A DNA stretch of 64,000 nucleotides, taken from contig NZ_CP189974.1 of NCBI RefSeq assembly GCF_051549785.1, positions 124,001-188,000 of the forward strand, given 5' to 3'. The position numbers were made by a program, and so were the translations under genes. This stretch comes from Caldatribacterium sp051549785. Its GTDB lineage: Bacteria > Atribacterota > Atribacteria > Atribacterales > Caldatribacteriaceae. A model generated the notes under the pieces. That model worked only from the letters and a program-made list of their open reading frames with translations. It had not been told where the DNA came from and made no database searches. Below, one piece after another: positions 43,810-51,903 of this stretch (within the stretch, counting starts at the first letter, position 1; each line of letters starts with the position of its first letter).

Positions 43810-44971
43810 GCTATTCCTCCTTGGGGTTTTGGGGATTGCGGCGTTCTCCCTGGGGTACACCCTTGCTTTCCTGAAAGGGAGGAAGTTCCTGGCCGAGTTC
43901 TCCGAAGTATCACCGGAACAGGGCCTCAGAGAGGGTCTCAAGCAGTTCTTCGAGGAAATACAGCAGCACAGGGAAGCGATGTTCCGGGATTTCCTCGCCC
44001 TCCTTGACCGTGTGTCCACCGGGGGAGCGCTGTACCTCAGGGACAGGCACCGCCTGCTCCTCAACGCGACCTTTGCCCAGGCCATTGGTTTGAGAAGCGA
44101 TGGGGTCAGGGAGGTTGCGTTCTTCGAAATCCCGGTTTTTGGGGATGTCCTTGCCCGGGCCGTATCGTCAGGAGAAAGGGTGAGCGTTCCTTCTTCAGGA
44201 TTTGCCTTTTTGCCCTTTCCTCTTGGCGAGGAACGCTTCCTGCTCCTTGAGGATGAGAAGAAAAAAGGCCAGAGACTCCGGATCCTCAGGTATTTCCTCA
44301 CCGCCCTCTGGCACGAGGTCCAGACGCCTTTGACCGTCCTCTCGGGGTACCTGGAAACCCTCGAAGAGGGTCGTCCCATGGAAGGAGAAATCCTCTCCCG
44401 CATGGTGCGGCAGGTCAGGCGCCTCGAAGGTACGATCCGGGAAATCCAGCGGCTCAGCGTTCTTCTTGAGGAAAAACCGGAGAGGATTTCGGATCGGGAG
44501 TTCTCCGCCCTCCTCCAGGAAGTCCTTGAGAAATCCCGGGAAGACCACAAAGACCTGAGGGTTCGGGTCGATATCGCAGAGAGCGAAAACACAAACCTCC
44601 TCCCTCTCTCCCGCGGCGAGGCCTTTGTGCTCCTTTCGAATCTCATCACCAACGCCTTGTCCTTCAACGTCCCCGGGGGAGAAGTGACCATCACCGTGGC
44701 TTTTGGGGAATCGGGACTGCACCTTACCCTCGAGAACACCACTTCACCCCCCGATGCCGAGTTCCTGCGCTGGTTCTTCGACCCCACTGAGGTGCTTCCC
44801 CGGGGAGGGAGTGGCAAAGGTGTGGGGCTGTACCTCGTCAGGGAGGTGGTGGGGCGGGGGAACGGAACGATTCATCTGCGGCCCCAAAGAGACCGAGTAG
44901 TCTTCGACATCACGATTCCCTGGGAAACGGGGGACGGCAAAATTTCTGAAGGGGGAACCCCTCCTCGTTGA
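43796..44971 (+). CDS. PhoR-like sensor histidine kinase
   Basis: 391 residues. One N-terminal membrane helix (about 5-27), a PAS-like region (about 70-150), the H box L-W-H-E-V-Q-T-P-L with His173, the N box N-L-I-T-N-A-L-S-F-N and G box G-S-G-K-G-V-G-L-Y-L-V. There is no large periplasmic domain, so it probably senses an internal or membrane signal. Start appears to be a TTG inside the end of the regulator gene, preceded by GGGGAGTGGGG. Confidence 0.9.
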   Translation: MSPLELFLLGVLGIAAFSLGYTLAFLKGRKFLAEFSEVSPEQGLREGLKQFFEEIQQHREAMFRDFLALLDRVSTGGALYLRDRHRLLLNATFAQAIGLRSDGVREVAFFEIPVFGDVLARAVSSGERVSVPSSGFAFLPFPLGEERFLLLEDEKKKGQRLRILRYFLTALWHEVQTPLTVLSGYLETLEEGRPMEGEILSRMVRQVRRLEGTIREIQRLSVLLEEKPERISDREFSALLQEVLEKSREDHKDLRVRVDIAESENTNLLPLSRGEAFVLLSNLITNALSFNVPGGEVTITVAFGESGLHLTLENTTSPPDAEFLRWFFDPTEVLPRGGSGKGVGLYLVREVVGRGNGTIHLRPQRDRVVFDITIPWETGDGKISEGGTPPR

Positions 44972-44996
44972 CGAACCTCACCCGCCCTGGTATAAT
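44968..44996 (+). promoter_or_regulatory. Promoter of tRNA-Leu
   Basis: TTGACG, 17 nt, TATAAT. The -10 ends 11 nt before the mature tRNA 5' end. The -35 overlaps the stop codon of the kinase gene. Confidence 0.8.
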
Positions 44997-45007
44997 TCCA
45001 TCTGCAA

Positions 45008-45094
45008 GCCGGGCTGGTGGAATAGGAAGACACGCTATCTTGAGGGGGTAGTGGGTTTACACCCGTGCGGGTTCGAATCCCGCGCCCGGCACCA
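45008..45094 (+). tRNA. tRNA-Leu (anticodon GAG)
   Basis: 87-nt class II tRNA. The acceptor arms are gccgggc and gcccggc; the anticodon loop reads TTGAGGG with GAG at positions 34-36 (reads CUC/CUU codons). It has a long variable arm, T-arm gcgggttcgaatcccgc and an encoded CCA end. It has its own promoter and sits upstream of a tRNA-thiolation gene. Confidence 0.96.
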
Positions 45095-45153
45095 TCCCAA
45101 AGGCAAAGACCTCTCAAGGCCACCGAGAAAACCCGCAAAAGCCTCAAAACCCG

Positions 45154-45162
45154 TGGTATACT
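45154..45162 (+). promoter_or_regulatory. Extended -10 promoter of ttuA
   Basis: TGgTATACT, 28 nt upstream of the chosen ATG. The -35 region is poor, as is usual for extended -10 promoters. Read-through from the tRNA promoter is also possible. Confidence 0.45.
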
Positions 45163-45190
45163 TAGAGGAAAGACGTGGAGCGTGAAGGCC

Positions 45191-46129
45191 ATGAAATGCA
45201 GCCGCTGTGGAAAGCCCGCTTTCGCGAAATTCAGAAGACACAATGCCGCCTTCTGCGAGGAGTGCTTTGACCTTTTCTTCGAGCGCCAGGTTGAAGGGGC
45301 CATCCGCCGGAAAAGGATGTTCACCAGAGACGAAAGGGTACTCCTTGGAGTTTCCGGGGGAAAAGACAGCATGACCCTGTGGCACTACCTCCACCGGGCT
45401 GGCTACAAGGTTTTTGGAGTGCATGTTTTCCTTGGCATTGGAGAGTACTCGGAGAAGTCCCGTGAAGTTGTGACCGCCTTTGCCCGGTCCTGTAACCTCC
45501 CCCTGACCGTCCTCGACGTTCAGGATTTCATCGGGTGTTCCCTTCCGGAAGCTACCCGCAGGCTCAGAGAACGGACCCCCTGTTCCCTCTGCGGGAGCAT
45601 CAAGCGCCATATTCTCAACCGTTTTGCCTTTGAAGAGGGCTTTTCCGTATACGCCACCGGCCACAACCTCGACGACGAAGCCGCCACACTCCTTGGCAAC
45701 GTCCTGCATTGGCATATTGACTACCTCGCCCACCAGGACCCCCACCTCCCAAGCCCTCATCCTAAAATGACGAGGAAAGTCAAGCCCTTCTACACCCTCA
45801 CAGAAGAGGAAATCCTCCGGTACGCGGAGCTCCACCGCATCCCCTTTGTGCCTGAGCGGTGCCCCCTCTCTCAGAAGGCCAAAAGCCTCGACTACAAGGA
45901 AGCCCTGGCACTCCTTGAGGAACGGTCCCCCGGGACCAAGCACATGTTCTTCTTGGGGTTCCTCGAAAAGGGCAAAGCGTACTTTACCCGGAACCTCACC
46001 CCCCCGGAACTCCGGGAATGCCAGAGGTGTGGCATGCCCACCACCCAGGAAGTCTGCTCGTTCTGCCGCACCGTGGAGAGACTGAAAGCCAAAGAGGTGA
46101 AGAACCATGCGCATTCTCGCCGTGAATAG
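45191..46129 (+). CDS. ttuA: tRNA 2-thiouridine synthase, TtuA type
   Basis: 312 residues. N-terminal zinc finger C-S-R-C-G...C-E-E-C, PP-loop G-V-S-G-G-K-D-S near 50, central cysteines in R-T-P-C-S-L-C-G (iron-sulfur cluster ligands), T-G-H-N-L-D-D-E-A near 160, P-E-R-C-P and a C-terminal zinc finger C-Q-R-C-G...C-S-F-C. TtuA 2-thiolates ribothymidine 54 in tRNA and is typical of thermophiles. TtcA-type C32 thiolase is the alternative, but the two zinc fingers favour TtuA. The ATG follows GGAGCGTGAAGGCC. Confidence 0.87.
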   Translation: MKCSRCGKPAFAKFRRHNAAFCEECFDLFFERQVEGAIRRKRMFTRDERVLLGVSGGKDSMTLWHYLHRAGYKVFGVHVFLGIGEYSEKSREVVTAFARSCNLPLTVLDVQDFIGCSLPEATRRLRERTPCSLCGSIKRHILNRFAFEEGFSVYATGHNLDDEAATLLGNVLHWHIDYLAHQDPHLPSPHPKMTRKVKPFYTLTEEEILRYAELHRIPFVPERCPLSQKAKSLDYKEALALLEERSPGTKHMFFLGFLEKGKAYFTRNLTPPELRECQRCGMPTTQEVCSFCRTVERLKAKEVKNHAHSRRE

Positions 46130-47297
46130 TGGAGGATCCTCCATCAAGTACGAGCTCTTTGAGATTGGAGAGCAGGAAACCTCAATCCTTCGGGGGAACA
46201 TCAAGCGCCTGTACCGTCAAGATTCTTTTCTCGAACAGACGTCTTCTTCGGGCACTCTGGTAAGGAACGTCCCCAACCTCGACCACGAAAAGGGTCTGAA
46301 CCTCATGCTTGAGGCCCTCACCGAAAGCGGATGCCTCAGGGACCTCACACGCCTTGACGCCATAGGGATCAAGCTCATCAACGGGGGCAAAAGGGTGATG
46401 GAGACGCGTTTCATCGACGACGAGGTCCTTGCAGCCCTCGAGGACCTTGCTTCAGTCACCCCCGTGCACAATCCCCCGGCACTCCTTGCCATCGAGATCT
46501 TTCGCCGGATCGTGCCCCACATTCCCCTTGTGGGCGTTTTTGAGACCACCTTCCACCGCTCCATCCCGCAGGCCCATCGGGTTTATGGTCTCCCCTGGTC
46601 CCTGAGCACCGAGTACGGCCTTGAGAAGCTTGGCTTTCACGGGAATTCCTACCGGTACATCGCCGAACGCATCGCCGAGCTTTCCCCCCACCACAAAAGA
46701 GTTGTGGCCTGTCACCTCGGCAGTGGCTGCAGTGTCTGTGCCATAAAGGACGGGAAATCCTTCGACATCTCAAGCGGCTTCACCCCACAAAGCGGGATCA
46801 TTATGTCTACCCGTCCGGGGGACTTCGATCCCCAGGTTCTTTTGTACCTTGCGGAAAAAGCAGGGCTTCAGCCTGCCGACCTCAACCGGATACTCACCAG
46901 GGAATCCGGGCTTTTGGGGATCTCCAGAGTCAGTGGGGAAATGTGGGAACTCGAGAGAGCAGCCAAAGAGGGAAACGCTCAAGCTCAGCTTGCCATTGAC
47001 GTTTTCGTGTACCAGGTGAAGAAGTACATCGGAGGGTTTGCCGCTCTCATGGGGGGTGTGGAGAGCCTGGTGTTCACCGGGGGCATCGGGGAGAACGACG
47101 CCTACATCCGGGAGAGCATCTGCGAGGGTTTGGCGTTCCTCGGAATCGAGATTGACCCGGAACTCAATGCCCAGGTGGTGGGCGGAAAAGAGGGGAAGAT
47201 CAGCCGGTCCACCTGTGAGGTCTGGGTAATCCCAACCCGGGAAGAACTCATGGTTGCCCGGGAAACCGCACGACTCATTGCCCAAAAAAGGGGGTGA
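46107..47297 (+). CDS. Acetate-kinase family enzyme (divergent)
   Basis: 396 residues, the length of AckA. Motifs are shifted from canonical: N-S-G-G-S-S-I-K-Y (AckA N-x-G-S-S-S), L-G-F-H-G-N-S-Y (AckA Y-G-F-H-G-T-S-H), H-L-G-S-G-C-S-V (AckA H-L-G-N-G-A-S) and S-T-R-P-G-D-F-D-P (AckA G-T-R-x-G-D-I-D-P). The nucleotide-binding G-G-I-G-E-N is intact. It may use another short-chain acyl phosphate. It overlaps ttuA by 23 nt with its own AGAGGTGAAG site. Confidence 0.8.
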   Translation: MRILAVNSGGSSIKYELFEIGEQETSILRGNIKRLYRQDSFLEQTSSSGTLVRNVPNLDHEKGLNLMLEALTESGCLRDLTRLDAIGIKLINGGKRVMETRFIDDEVLAALEDLASVTPVHNPPALLAIEIFRRIVPHIPLVGVFETTFHRSIPQAHRVYGLPWSLSTEYGLEKLGFHGNSYRYIAERIAELSPHHKRVVACHLGSGCSVCAIKDGKSFDISSGFTPQSGIIMSTRPGDFDPQVLLYLAEKAGLQPADLNRILTRESGLLGISRVSGEMWELERAAKEGNAQAQLAIDVFVYQVKKYIGGFAALMGGVESLVFTGGIGENDAYIRESICEGLAFLGIEIDPELNAQVVGGKEGKISRSTCEVWVIPTREELMVARETARLIAQKRG

Positions 47298-47302
47298 ACA
47301 CC

Positions 47303-47746
47303 ATGTCCTCTGTCGAATACCACATCCAGGGGTTCAACTGTGCCGAGTCGGTACTCCTTGGACTCTGCGAGACCATGCACGTGGAAAGCCCTCTGATTCC
47401 TCGGATTGCCACAGGCTTTGGGGGAGGAATAGGCCACACCGGGAATATCTGTGGTGCCATCACGGGAGCGGTTATGGCTTTGGGGATTGCCTTCGGGAGA
47501 GAGAAGCCCGAAGACAGAGCAACCCGGGACAGGCTCTACCTCCTTGTGGAATCCTTCCTCGGGGAGGTTGAAAAGGCCTTGGGGCACCTCGATTGCACAA
47601 GCCTCATTGGGGTTCGCCTCAATACTGAAGAGGGTCTGAAGCGGTACCGGGAGGAAAACCTCCGGGAGAGGTGCCGCGGTATCGTGGCAACCGTGGAAGA
47701 CATCGCCAGGCGGTACCTTTCGGGGAAGGGGAACCCCGAAAGGTAA
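47303..47746 (+). CDS. C-GCAxxG-C-C family redox-type protein
   Basis: 147 residues. The family pattern is visible: F-N-C-A-E-S-V-L, G-F-G-G-G-I-G-H-T-G-N-I-C-G-A-I-T-G-A-V-M-A-L-G, then D-C-T-S and R-C-R-G-I-V. Members of this family are anaerobe-associated and of unknown role, perhaps metal- or redox-related because of the invariant cysteines. Start at the ATG after AGGGGGTGAACACC, 5 nt past the acetate-kinase gene. Confidence 0.85.
   Translation: MSSVEYHIQGFNCAESVLLGLCETMHVESPLIPRIATGFGGGIGHTGNICGAITGAVMALGIAFGREKPEDRATRDRLYLLVESFLGEVEKALGHLDCTSLIGVRLNTEEGLKRYREENLRERCRGIVATVEDIARRYLSGKGNPER
47716..47743. terminator. Hairpin at the convergent gene boundary
   Basis: 10-bp perfect stem (cctttcgggg / ccccgaaagg) with an 8-nt loop at the very end of the C-GCAxxG-C-C gene. 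A second small GC hairpin (gggggttccccc) follows. Between convergent operons it may serve both directions, but no clear U run is present. Confidence 0.45.
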
Positions 47747-47763
47747 GGGGGTTCCCCCGGGAG

Positions 47764-49263
47764 TTACGCCCGGTAGTAGGCCTCAAGGCACAGCGGAACC
47801 TTCACGTAATGCTCGTAGAGTTCGTCGTAGATGGCCCGCTCCGGAGAGGGTTCAAAGACCCTTGTGGTATGGATGATATTGCGTTTTGCCTCCTTGAGGT
47901 CTTTCGCGTACCCTGTCCCCACCATGGCAAAGAGTGCCGCTCCAAGAACCGTGGCCTCTTCGCAGGAGGTGACCACCACCGGGAGATTCAGTACATCGGC
48001 GCGGAGGCGATTCCAGAGAACGTTCCTCGACCCCCCACCCACAACGACCACGCGTTGAGGACGGAACGCAAAGGCCTCCGAGAGCGCCTCAACAGCCTGC
48101 CGGAGCTGAAAGGCAAGCCCCTCAAAGGCAGCCCGGGCAACGTGGGCTCGTCCTGTGGTGAGCCCAAGCCCCAGAATGGTGCCCTTCGTGCCATAGGGCT
48201 TCAGGGGTCCTGAGGGCATGAAGGCAGGGATGAAGAGCACCCCATCAGCCCCAGGGTCGACAGAGGCAGCCTCTTCCACAATACGCTCGTAGATGTCGCT
48301 TGCGTCCTTGAGGTCGGCGAAGAAGTGCCTCCGGACCCACTCCACCACACCCCCAGCGATCATGAGCATCTGGGGATTCCAGAACCCTTCCTCTGCATCA
48401 AGCTCAACGAGCATCCCTGTGGTGAAGGCGATCTCCGAATCCCGGTAGTAGGGAATCCGCAGCGCGGCAATTTCCCAGGTGCCCGAGCTCAGGATGAGCT
48501 CGTCGTCCTTCGCCAGGGAACCAACAAGGGCAAACTGGGTGTCGTGGCCTGCAGAGGTCACCGGAGTCCCCACAGGGATACCGGTTTCCTCGCTGGCCTT
48601 TTTCGTCACCGTTCCGATGATTTCACCGCTTTTCACCATCCGGGGAAAGATATCCGGGGTAAGGCCGGCAAGGGAAAGCAGCCGCTCCGACCACCGGCGA
48701 TTCCTGATATCCATCACCATGGTGGTGGAAGCTGAGGGGTAGTCCATGGTCATCTCCCCGGTGAGTTTGAAGTTGAAAAGCCCAGGCATCATGAGGAAGT
48801 ACCGGGCTTCATCGAGGGCTTCCGGGGCGTTTTCCCGAAGCCAGAGGAGCTTCAGGAGGGTGTTGAAGGGGATAACCTGGTACCCCGTGATACGAAAGAT
48901 TTCTCGAGCGTTCACAAACTCCACGATTCTCCTTGCCCACTGCTCCGTTCGGGAACACTGCCAGGAAATCACCGGATAGGTGAGACTTCCGTCTGCTCTC
49001 ACGGGGGCACCATCTGCCCCAAAGGTGGTCACCGAAACCGCCCGAATTTCCCGACCGGCTGATGCGATGACCTTGTGAGTCGCCTGACAGAGCTTCCCCC
49101 AAATCTCCTCAAGGTCCCAGACCAGATAGTGCGCCGAGCCCTCCTGACGTTTGGGGGCATTTTGAAAGGCGGCCATAGCGAGAATCTCGCCTTGGGGGCT
49201 TATGGCCACCGCCCGGATACTCGTTGCCCCACAGTCCAGCACGAGGAAGTACTCTTTTGCCAT
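47764..49263 (-). CDS. fucK: L-fuculokinase-like FGGY sugar kinase
   Basis: 499 residues. N-terminal V-L-D-C-G-A-T-S-I-R-A-V-A, V-T-T-F-G-A-D-G-A-P near 80, P-V-I-S-W-Q-C-S-R-T near 100, S-A-G-H-D-T-Q-F-A-L near 240, L-S-S-G-T-W-E-I and V-V-G-G-G-S-R-N-V-L-W-N near 405. These match E. coli FucK closely, more than xylulokinase or rhamnulokinase. It would phosphorylate a deoxy-ketose such as L-fuculose. Start at the ATG after GAGGAGGGAAGGGGG. No fucose isomerase or aldolase is nearby; a role in 5-deoxysugar salvage with mtnA is possible. Confidence 0.86.
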   Translation of the reverse strand: MAKEYFLVLDCGATSIRAVAISPQGEILAMAAFQNAPKRQEGSAHYLVWDLEEIWGKLCQATHKVIASAGREIRAVSVTTFGADGAPVRADGSLTYPVISWQCSRTEQWARRIVEFVNAREIFRITGYQVIPFNTLLKLLWLRENAPEALDEARYFLMMPGLFNFKLTGEMTMDYPSASTTMVMDIRNRRWSERLLSLAGLTPDIFPRMVKSGEIIGTVTKKASEETGIPVGTPVTSAGHDTQFALVGSLAKDDELILSSGTWEIAALRIPYYRDSEIAFTTGMLVELDAEEGFWNPQMLMIAGGVVEWVRRHFFADLKDASDIYERIVEEAASVDPGADGVLFIPAFMPSGPLKPYGTKGTILGLGLTTGRAHVARAAFEGLAFQLRQAVEALSEAFAFRPQRVVVVGGGSRNVLWNRLRADVLNLPVVVTSCEEATVLGAALFAMVGTGYAKDLKEAKRNIIHTTRVFEPSPERAIYDELYEHYVKVPLCLEAYYRA

Positions 49264-49276
49264 CCCCCTTCCCTCC

Positions 49277-50392
49277 TCAGACCAGAAACCGAAGGAAGGC
49301 TCCAATGCGCTGGATCTCCGAAAGCCTGGGATTTCCCGCAAACACGTACTTCACTTCTCCCCTCTGGAGCACCACCATCTCAAGGACCTCCTCCACGATG
49401 TTCTCCACCCTCCTTCGTTCCCCTCCACAGAGTTCACAGGGAGAAGGTGCAAGGGCCATGGTGCCACAGGACGAACAGAGAAACCCTTCCTCCCGGTAAC
49501 TCTCATCCACCACCACGGTCTGGCAGGCACCAAAAGAGGCCGCCCGAAGGACGTTAGCAAGACCAATGGTCGCCGAAGCCGCGTTCCCCACCATGGTGAG
49601 CAAACGGTCAATCAGGGCATGGTCCTCTTCTTCAAGCACCATCCGCTCAAGGCGCAGGGCAACCTCAGAGATTTCCGCAAGACCGCTTTTGGGGTCAAGC
49701 GTCACCCGCCCCCTGAGTCGTTCCCGCAGGTACGAGGGGAGCACCCGCTCGAAGAGCGCGTAGTCCTCCTCCCGAAGACCCACGAAGAACACCTCGAAAC
49801 GCCCTTTCCGGAAGTACTCAAGGAGGATGTCGACGACATCCTGGAAGTGATGGACAACCTTCTGCTCAATGCTCCGGGCAATACGGCGTTCCTCAAGGCC
49901 ATACCACCCACCGGCCCGCACTCTCGAGGGAACGTCGGAGAAGAAGGGCTCGTGTTCCTCGATTTCTCCCATGAAGATTTCGAAGAACCTCGCTTCCCGG
50001 CGGTCCATAGGGACGAGGAAAATCCGGCGGTACTCGTCAAAGAGGACTTCAAGGGGCCGGGTGTAGGGGGAAGGACCGTATACCACCGTGCACTTCCAGG
50101 GTCTGGGGAGCTCGTACGCCTCGAAAAAATCAGCTGCGGCGTTGACGAAAAGGGCAAGCCCCTGTTTTGTGGGGGCAAAGCGAGCGAGGTAATGCGTCGC
50201 CTCGCGAACGCTCCTTTGTAGGTCCTCCCAGTCCTCAAACCTGCGGTAGCCCTCCAGGAACCCCTCAAGGTGAGTCAGAACTCTTTCTGGGAAGCCCTCT
50301 CCGGTAGAGCAGTACACCGAAAGCACCTTCCCCCGCTCCATCTGCCTTCCAGAGAGCGCAAGGAGCTCTCCCGCGGCTACGAAGCGCTTCAT
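49277..50392 (-). CDS. eRF1/Vms1-like bacterial release-factor-fold protein (baeRF group)
   Basis: 371 residues. The order resembles eRF1-like proteins in bacteria: an N-terminal domain with L-S-V-Y-C-S-T-G-E-G, a middle RNase-H-like domain (V-E-V-F-F-V-G-L style repeats and a V-V-H-H-F-Q-D-V-V segment) and a C-terminal L7Ae-like domain with a four-Cys zinc ribbon (C-S-S-C-G...C-E-L-C-G) near 310-335. No G-G-Q loop is evident. Relatives are proposed to release stalled peptides or cleave tRNA. Family assignment is by pattern only. ATGA overlap with mtnA. Confidence 0.6.
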   Translation of the reverse strand: MKRFVAAGELLALSGRQMERGKVLSVYCSTGEGFPERVLTHLEGFLEGYRRFEDWEDLQRSVREATHYLARFAPTKQGLALFVNAAADFFEAYELPRPWKCTVVYGPSPYTRPLEVLFDEYRRIFLVPMDRREARFFEIFMGEIEEHEPFFSDVPSRVRAGGWYGLEERRIARSIEQKVVHHFQDVVDILLEYFRKGRFEVFFVGLREEDYALFERVLPSYLRERLRGRVTLDPKSGLAEISEVALRLERMVLEEEDHALIDRLLTMVGNAASATIGLANVLRAASFGACQTVVVDESYREEGFLCSSCGTMALAPSPCELCGGERRRVENIVEEVLEMVVLQRGEVKYVFAGNPRLSEIQRIGAFLRFLV

Positions 50393-51432
50393 GGACGCTT
50401 CCCCTCCTTCAAGCGCTCGAGTTTCTCCCCAAAGGGAGGATACACCACGCCTTCCTCGGTCACCAAAGCGGTGACGAGCTCCGCCGGAGTTACATCGAAC
50501 GCTGGATTCCGGACGGCAACCTGCGGGGCCACGCGCACACCGCCAAAGGAGAGCACTTCTTCCGCTTCCCGCTCTTCGATAGGGATATCCGCACCGGATC
50601 TCGCTTTCGGGTCAACGCTCGAAAGCGGTGCCGCCACATAGAAGGGAATCCCGTGGTACCGAGCGAGAACCGCCACCGTATACGTTCCGATTTTATTGGC
50701 CACATCGCCATTCATGGCAATGCGGTCTGCTCCCACGACGACCTTGGTAATCACCCCCTGGGACATCAAAAATCCTGCCATGTTGTCGCAGATGAGGGTC
50801 ACGGGGACACCGGCTTTCTGGAGCTCGAAGGCGGTGAGCCGTGCTCCCTGCAAAAGCGGACGGGTTTCATCAGCATACACCACAAGCCTTTTCCCTTCCC
50901 GTTGTACGGCCCAGAGAATCGCTCCAAGTGCCGTCCCCCACCCACCGCAGGCTAAGGGTCCTGTATTGCAGTGGGTGAGGACCCGGTCACCATCCGCAAG
51001 GAGTCCAGCCCCGAAACGGGCGATACGCTCCGAAAGGAGAGCATTCTCCCGGTCTATAGTCTTCGCCTCCTCAACGAGGCGTTCCACAATGTCCTCCCAA
51101 TCCTCCTCACTTTCCCCAGGCAACCAGATGCGCTGCATCCGATCCAGAGCCCAGAAAAGGTTCACCGCCGTGGGGCGGGTTGCCCGAAGGTCCGCATCGA
51201 CTTCGCGCAGGAAAGCAAAAAAGTCATCGCTCTTCAAAGCCTCAAAAGCTCCAAGGCACACTCCATACGCTGCCGCCACCCCAATGAGGGGAGCCCCCCG
51301 GATCCTCAGGGCCTTTATGGCCTCCACCACATCCCGGTAATCCTCCGTCTCAATGTAGACCTCCTCACGAGGAAGGCGGGTTTGATCCAGAAAACGGAGC
51401 ATCCTTCCTTTCCACTCAAGCGCCTGAAGCAT
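50389..51432 (-). CDS. mtnA: Methylthioribose-1-phosphate isomerase
   Basis: 347 residues. I-R-G-A-P-L-I-G-V-A-A-A near 44, catalytic Cys in T-H-C-N-T-G-P-L-A, and Asp in V-G-A-D-R-I-A-M-N-G-D-V-A-N-K-I-G. It converts 5-methylthioribose-1-phosphate into the ribulose form in methionine salvage, and 5-deoxyribose-1-phosphate in related routes. The second of two Mets is chosen because GAGGAG is 7 nt upstream. The nearby nucleoside phosphorylase can supply its substrate. Confidence 0.95.
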   Translation of the reverse strand: MLQALEWKGRMLRFLDQTRLPREEVYIETEDYRDVVEAIKALRIRGAPLIGVAAAYGVCLGAFEALKSDDFFAFLREVDADLRATRPTAVNLFWALDRMQRIWLPGESEEDWEDIVERLVEEAKTIDRENALLSERIARFGAGLLADGDRVLTHCNTGPLACGGWGTALGAILWAVQREGKRLVVYADETRPLLQGARLTAFELQKAGVPVTLICDNMAGFLMSQGVITKVVVGADRIAMNGDVANKIGTYTVAVLARYHGIPFYVAAPLSSVDPKARSGADIPIEEREAEEVLSFGGVRVAPQVAVRNPAFDVTPAELVTALVTEEGVVYPPFGEKLERLKEGKRP

Positions 51433-51447
51433 CGTCATCTCCTCTCT

Positions 51448-51903
51448 CTATAGCCCCTTTCCCAGAAATACCAGAAGTGTCACAAGGCCCGTGGCTAAAG
51501 CGGCCCCTCCAGCGACAAAAGGGAAGATTTCCCAGACACCGAAACCCACAAGGAACGCCGCGAGGGTCCCAGTCCATACCCCCGTGAAGGGCAGGGGAAC
51601 ACCCACAAAAAGGAGGATCCCCCACTTTCCGTATTTCCTGTAGGTGGCAAAGCGACGCTGCGCATGGGTGGTGTACCAGCTGAAGAGACGGTCAAACCAG
51701 GCAGAAGCCTGAAAAAGGCGGACAAGCTGGGGCAAAAGGCCCATCACGAGGAAAAAGGGGGTGAGGTTCACCACAAAGGCAAGGGGGGCAACGAAGGAGA
51801 GAGGGAGCTTTTCCACGAAGACCCCGTAAGGGAGTGCCCCCCGAACCTCGCTCACCGGAAGGAAGGCAAGGAGCGCCACCCGAAATACGCCCTGGAGGCT
51901 CAC
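51448..51903 (-). CDS. COG2426-type small membrane protein
   Basis: 151 residues with about four helices and conserved P-V-S-E-V-R-G-A-L-P-Y-G near 16 and G-V-P-L-P-F-T-G-V-W-T-G near 100, typical of COG2426 (named putative small multidrug export protein, without firm evidence). GTG start overlapping the phosphorylase stop by 4 nt (GTGA). Its role in the operon is unknown. Confidence 0.82.
   Translation of the reverse strand: MSLQGVFRVALLAFLPVSEVRGALPYGVFVEKLPLSFVAPLAFVVNLTPFFLVMGLLPQLVRLFQASAWFDRLFSWYTTHAQRRFATYRKYGKWGILLFVGVPLPFTGVWTGTLAAFLVGFGVWEIFPFVAGGAALATGLVTLLVFLGKGL

Noticed and set aside
43126..44971. Two-component pair as the PhoB/PhoR controller of the pst genes
   Set aside because: Similar family type, but it is 18 kb from pst and no Pho-box-like repeats were identified, so the link is not claimed.
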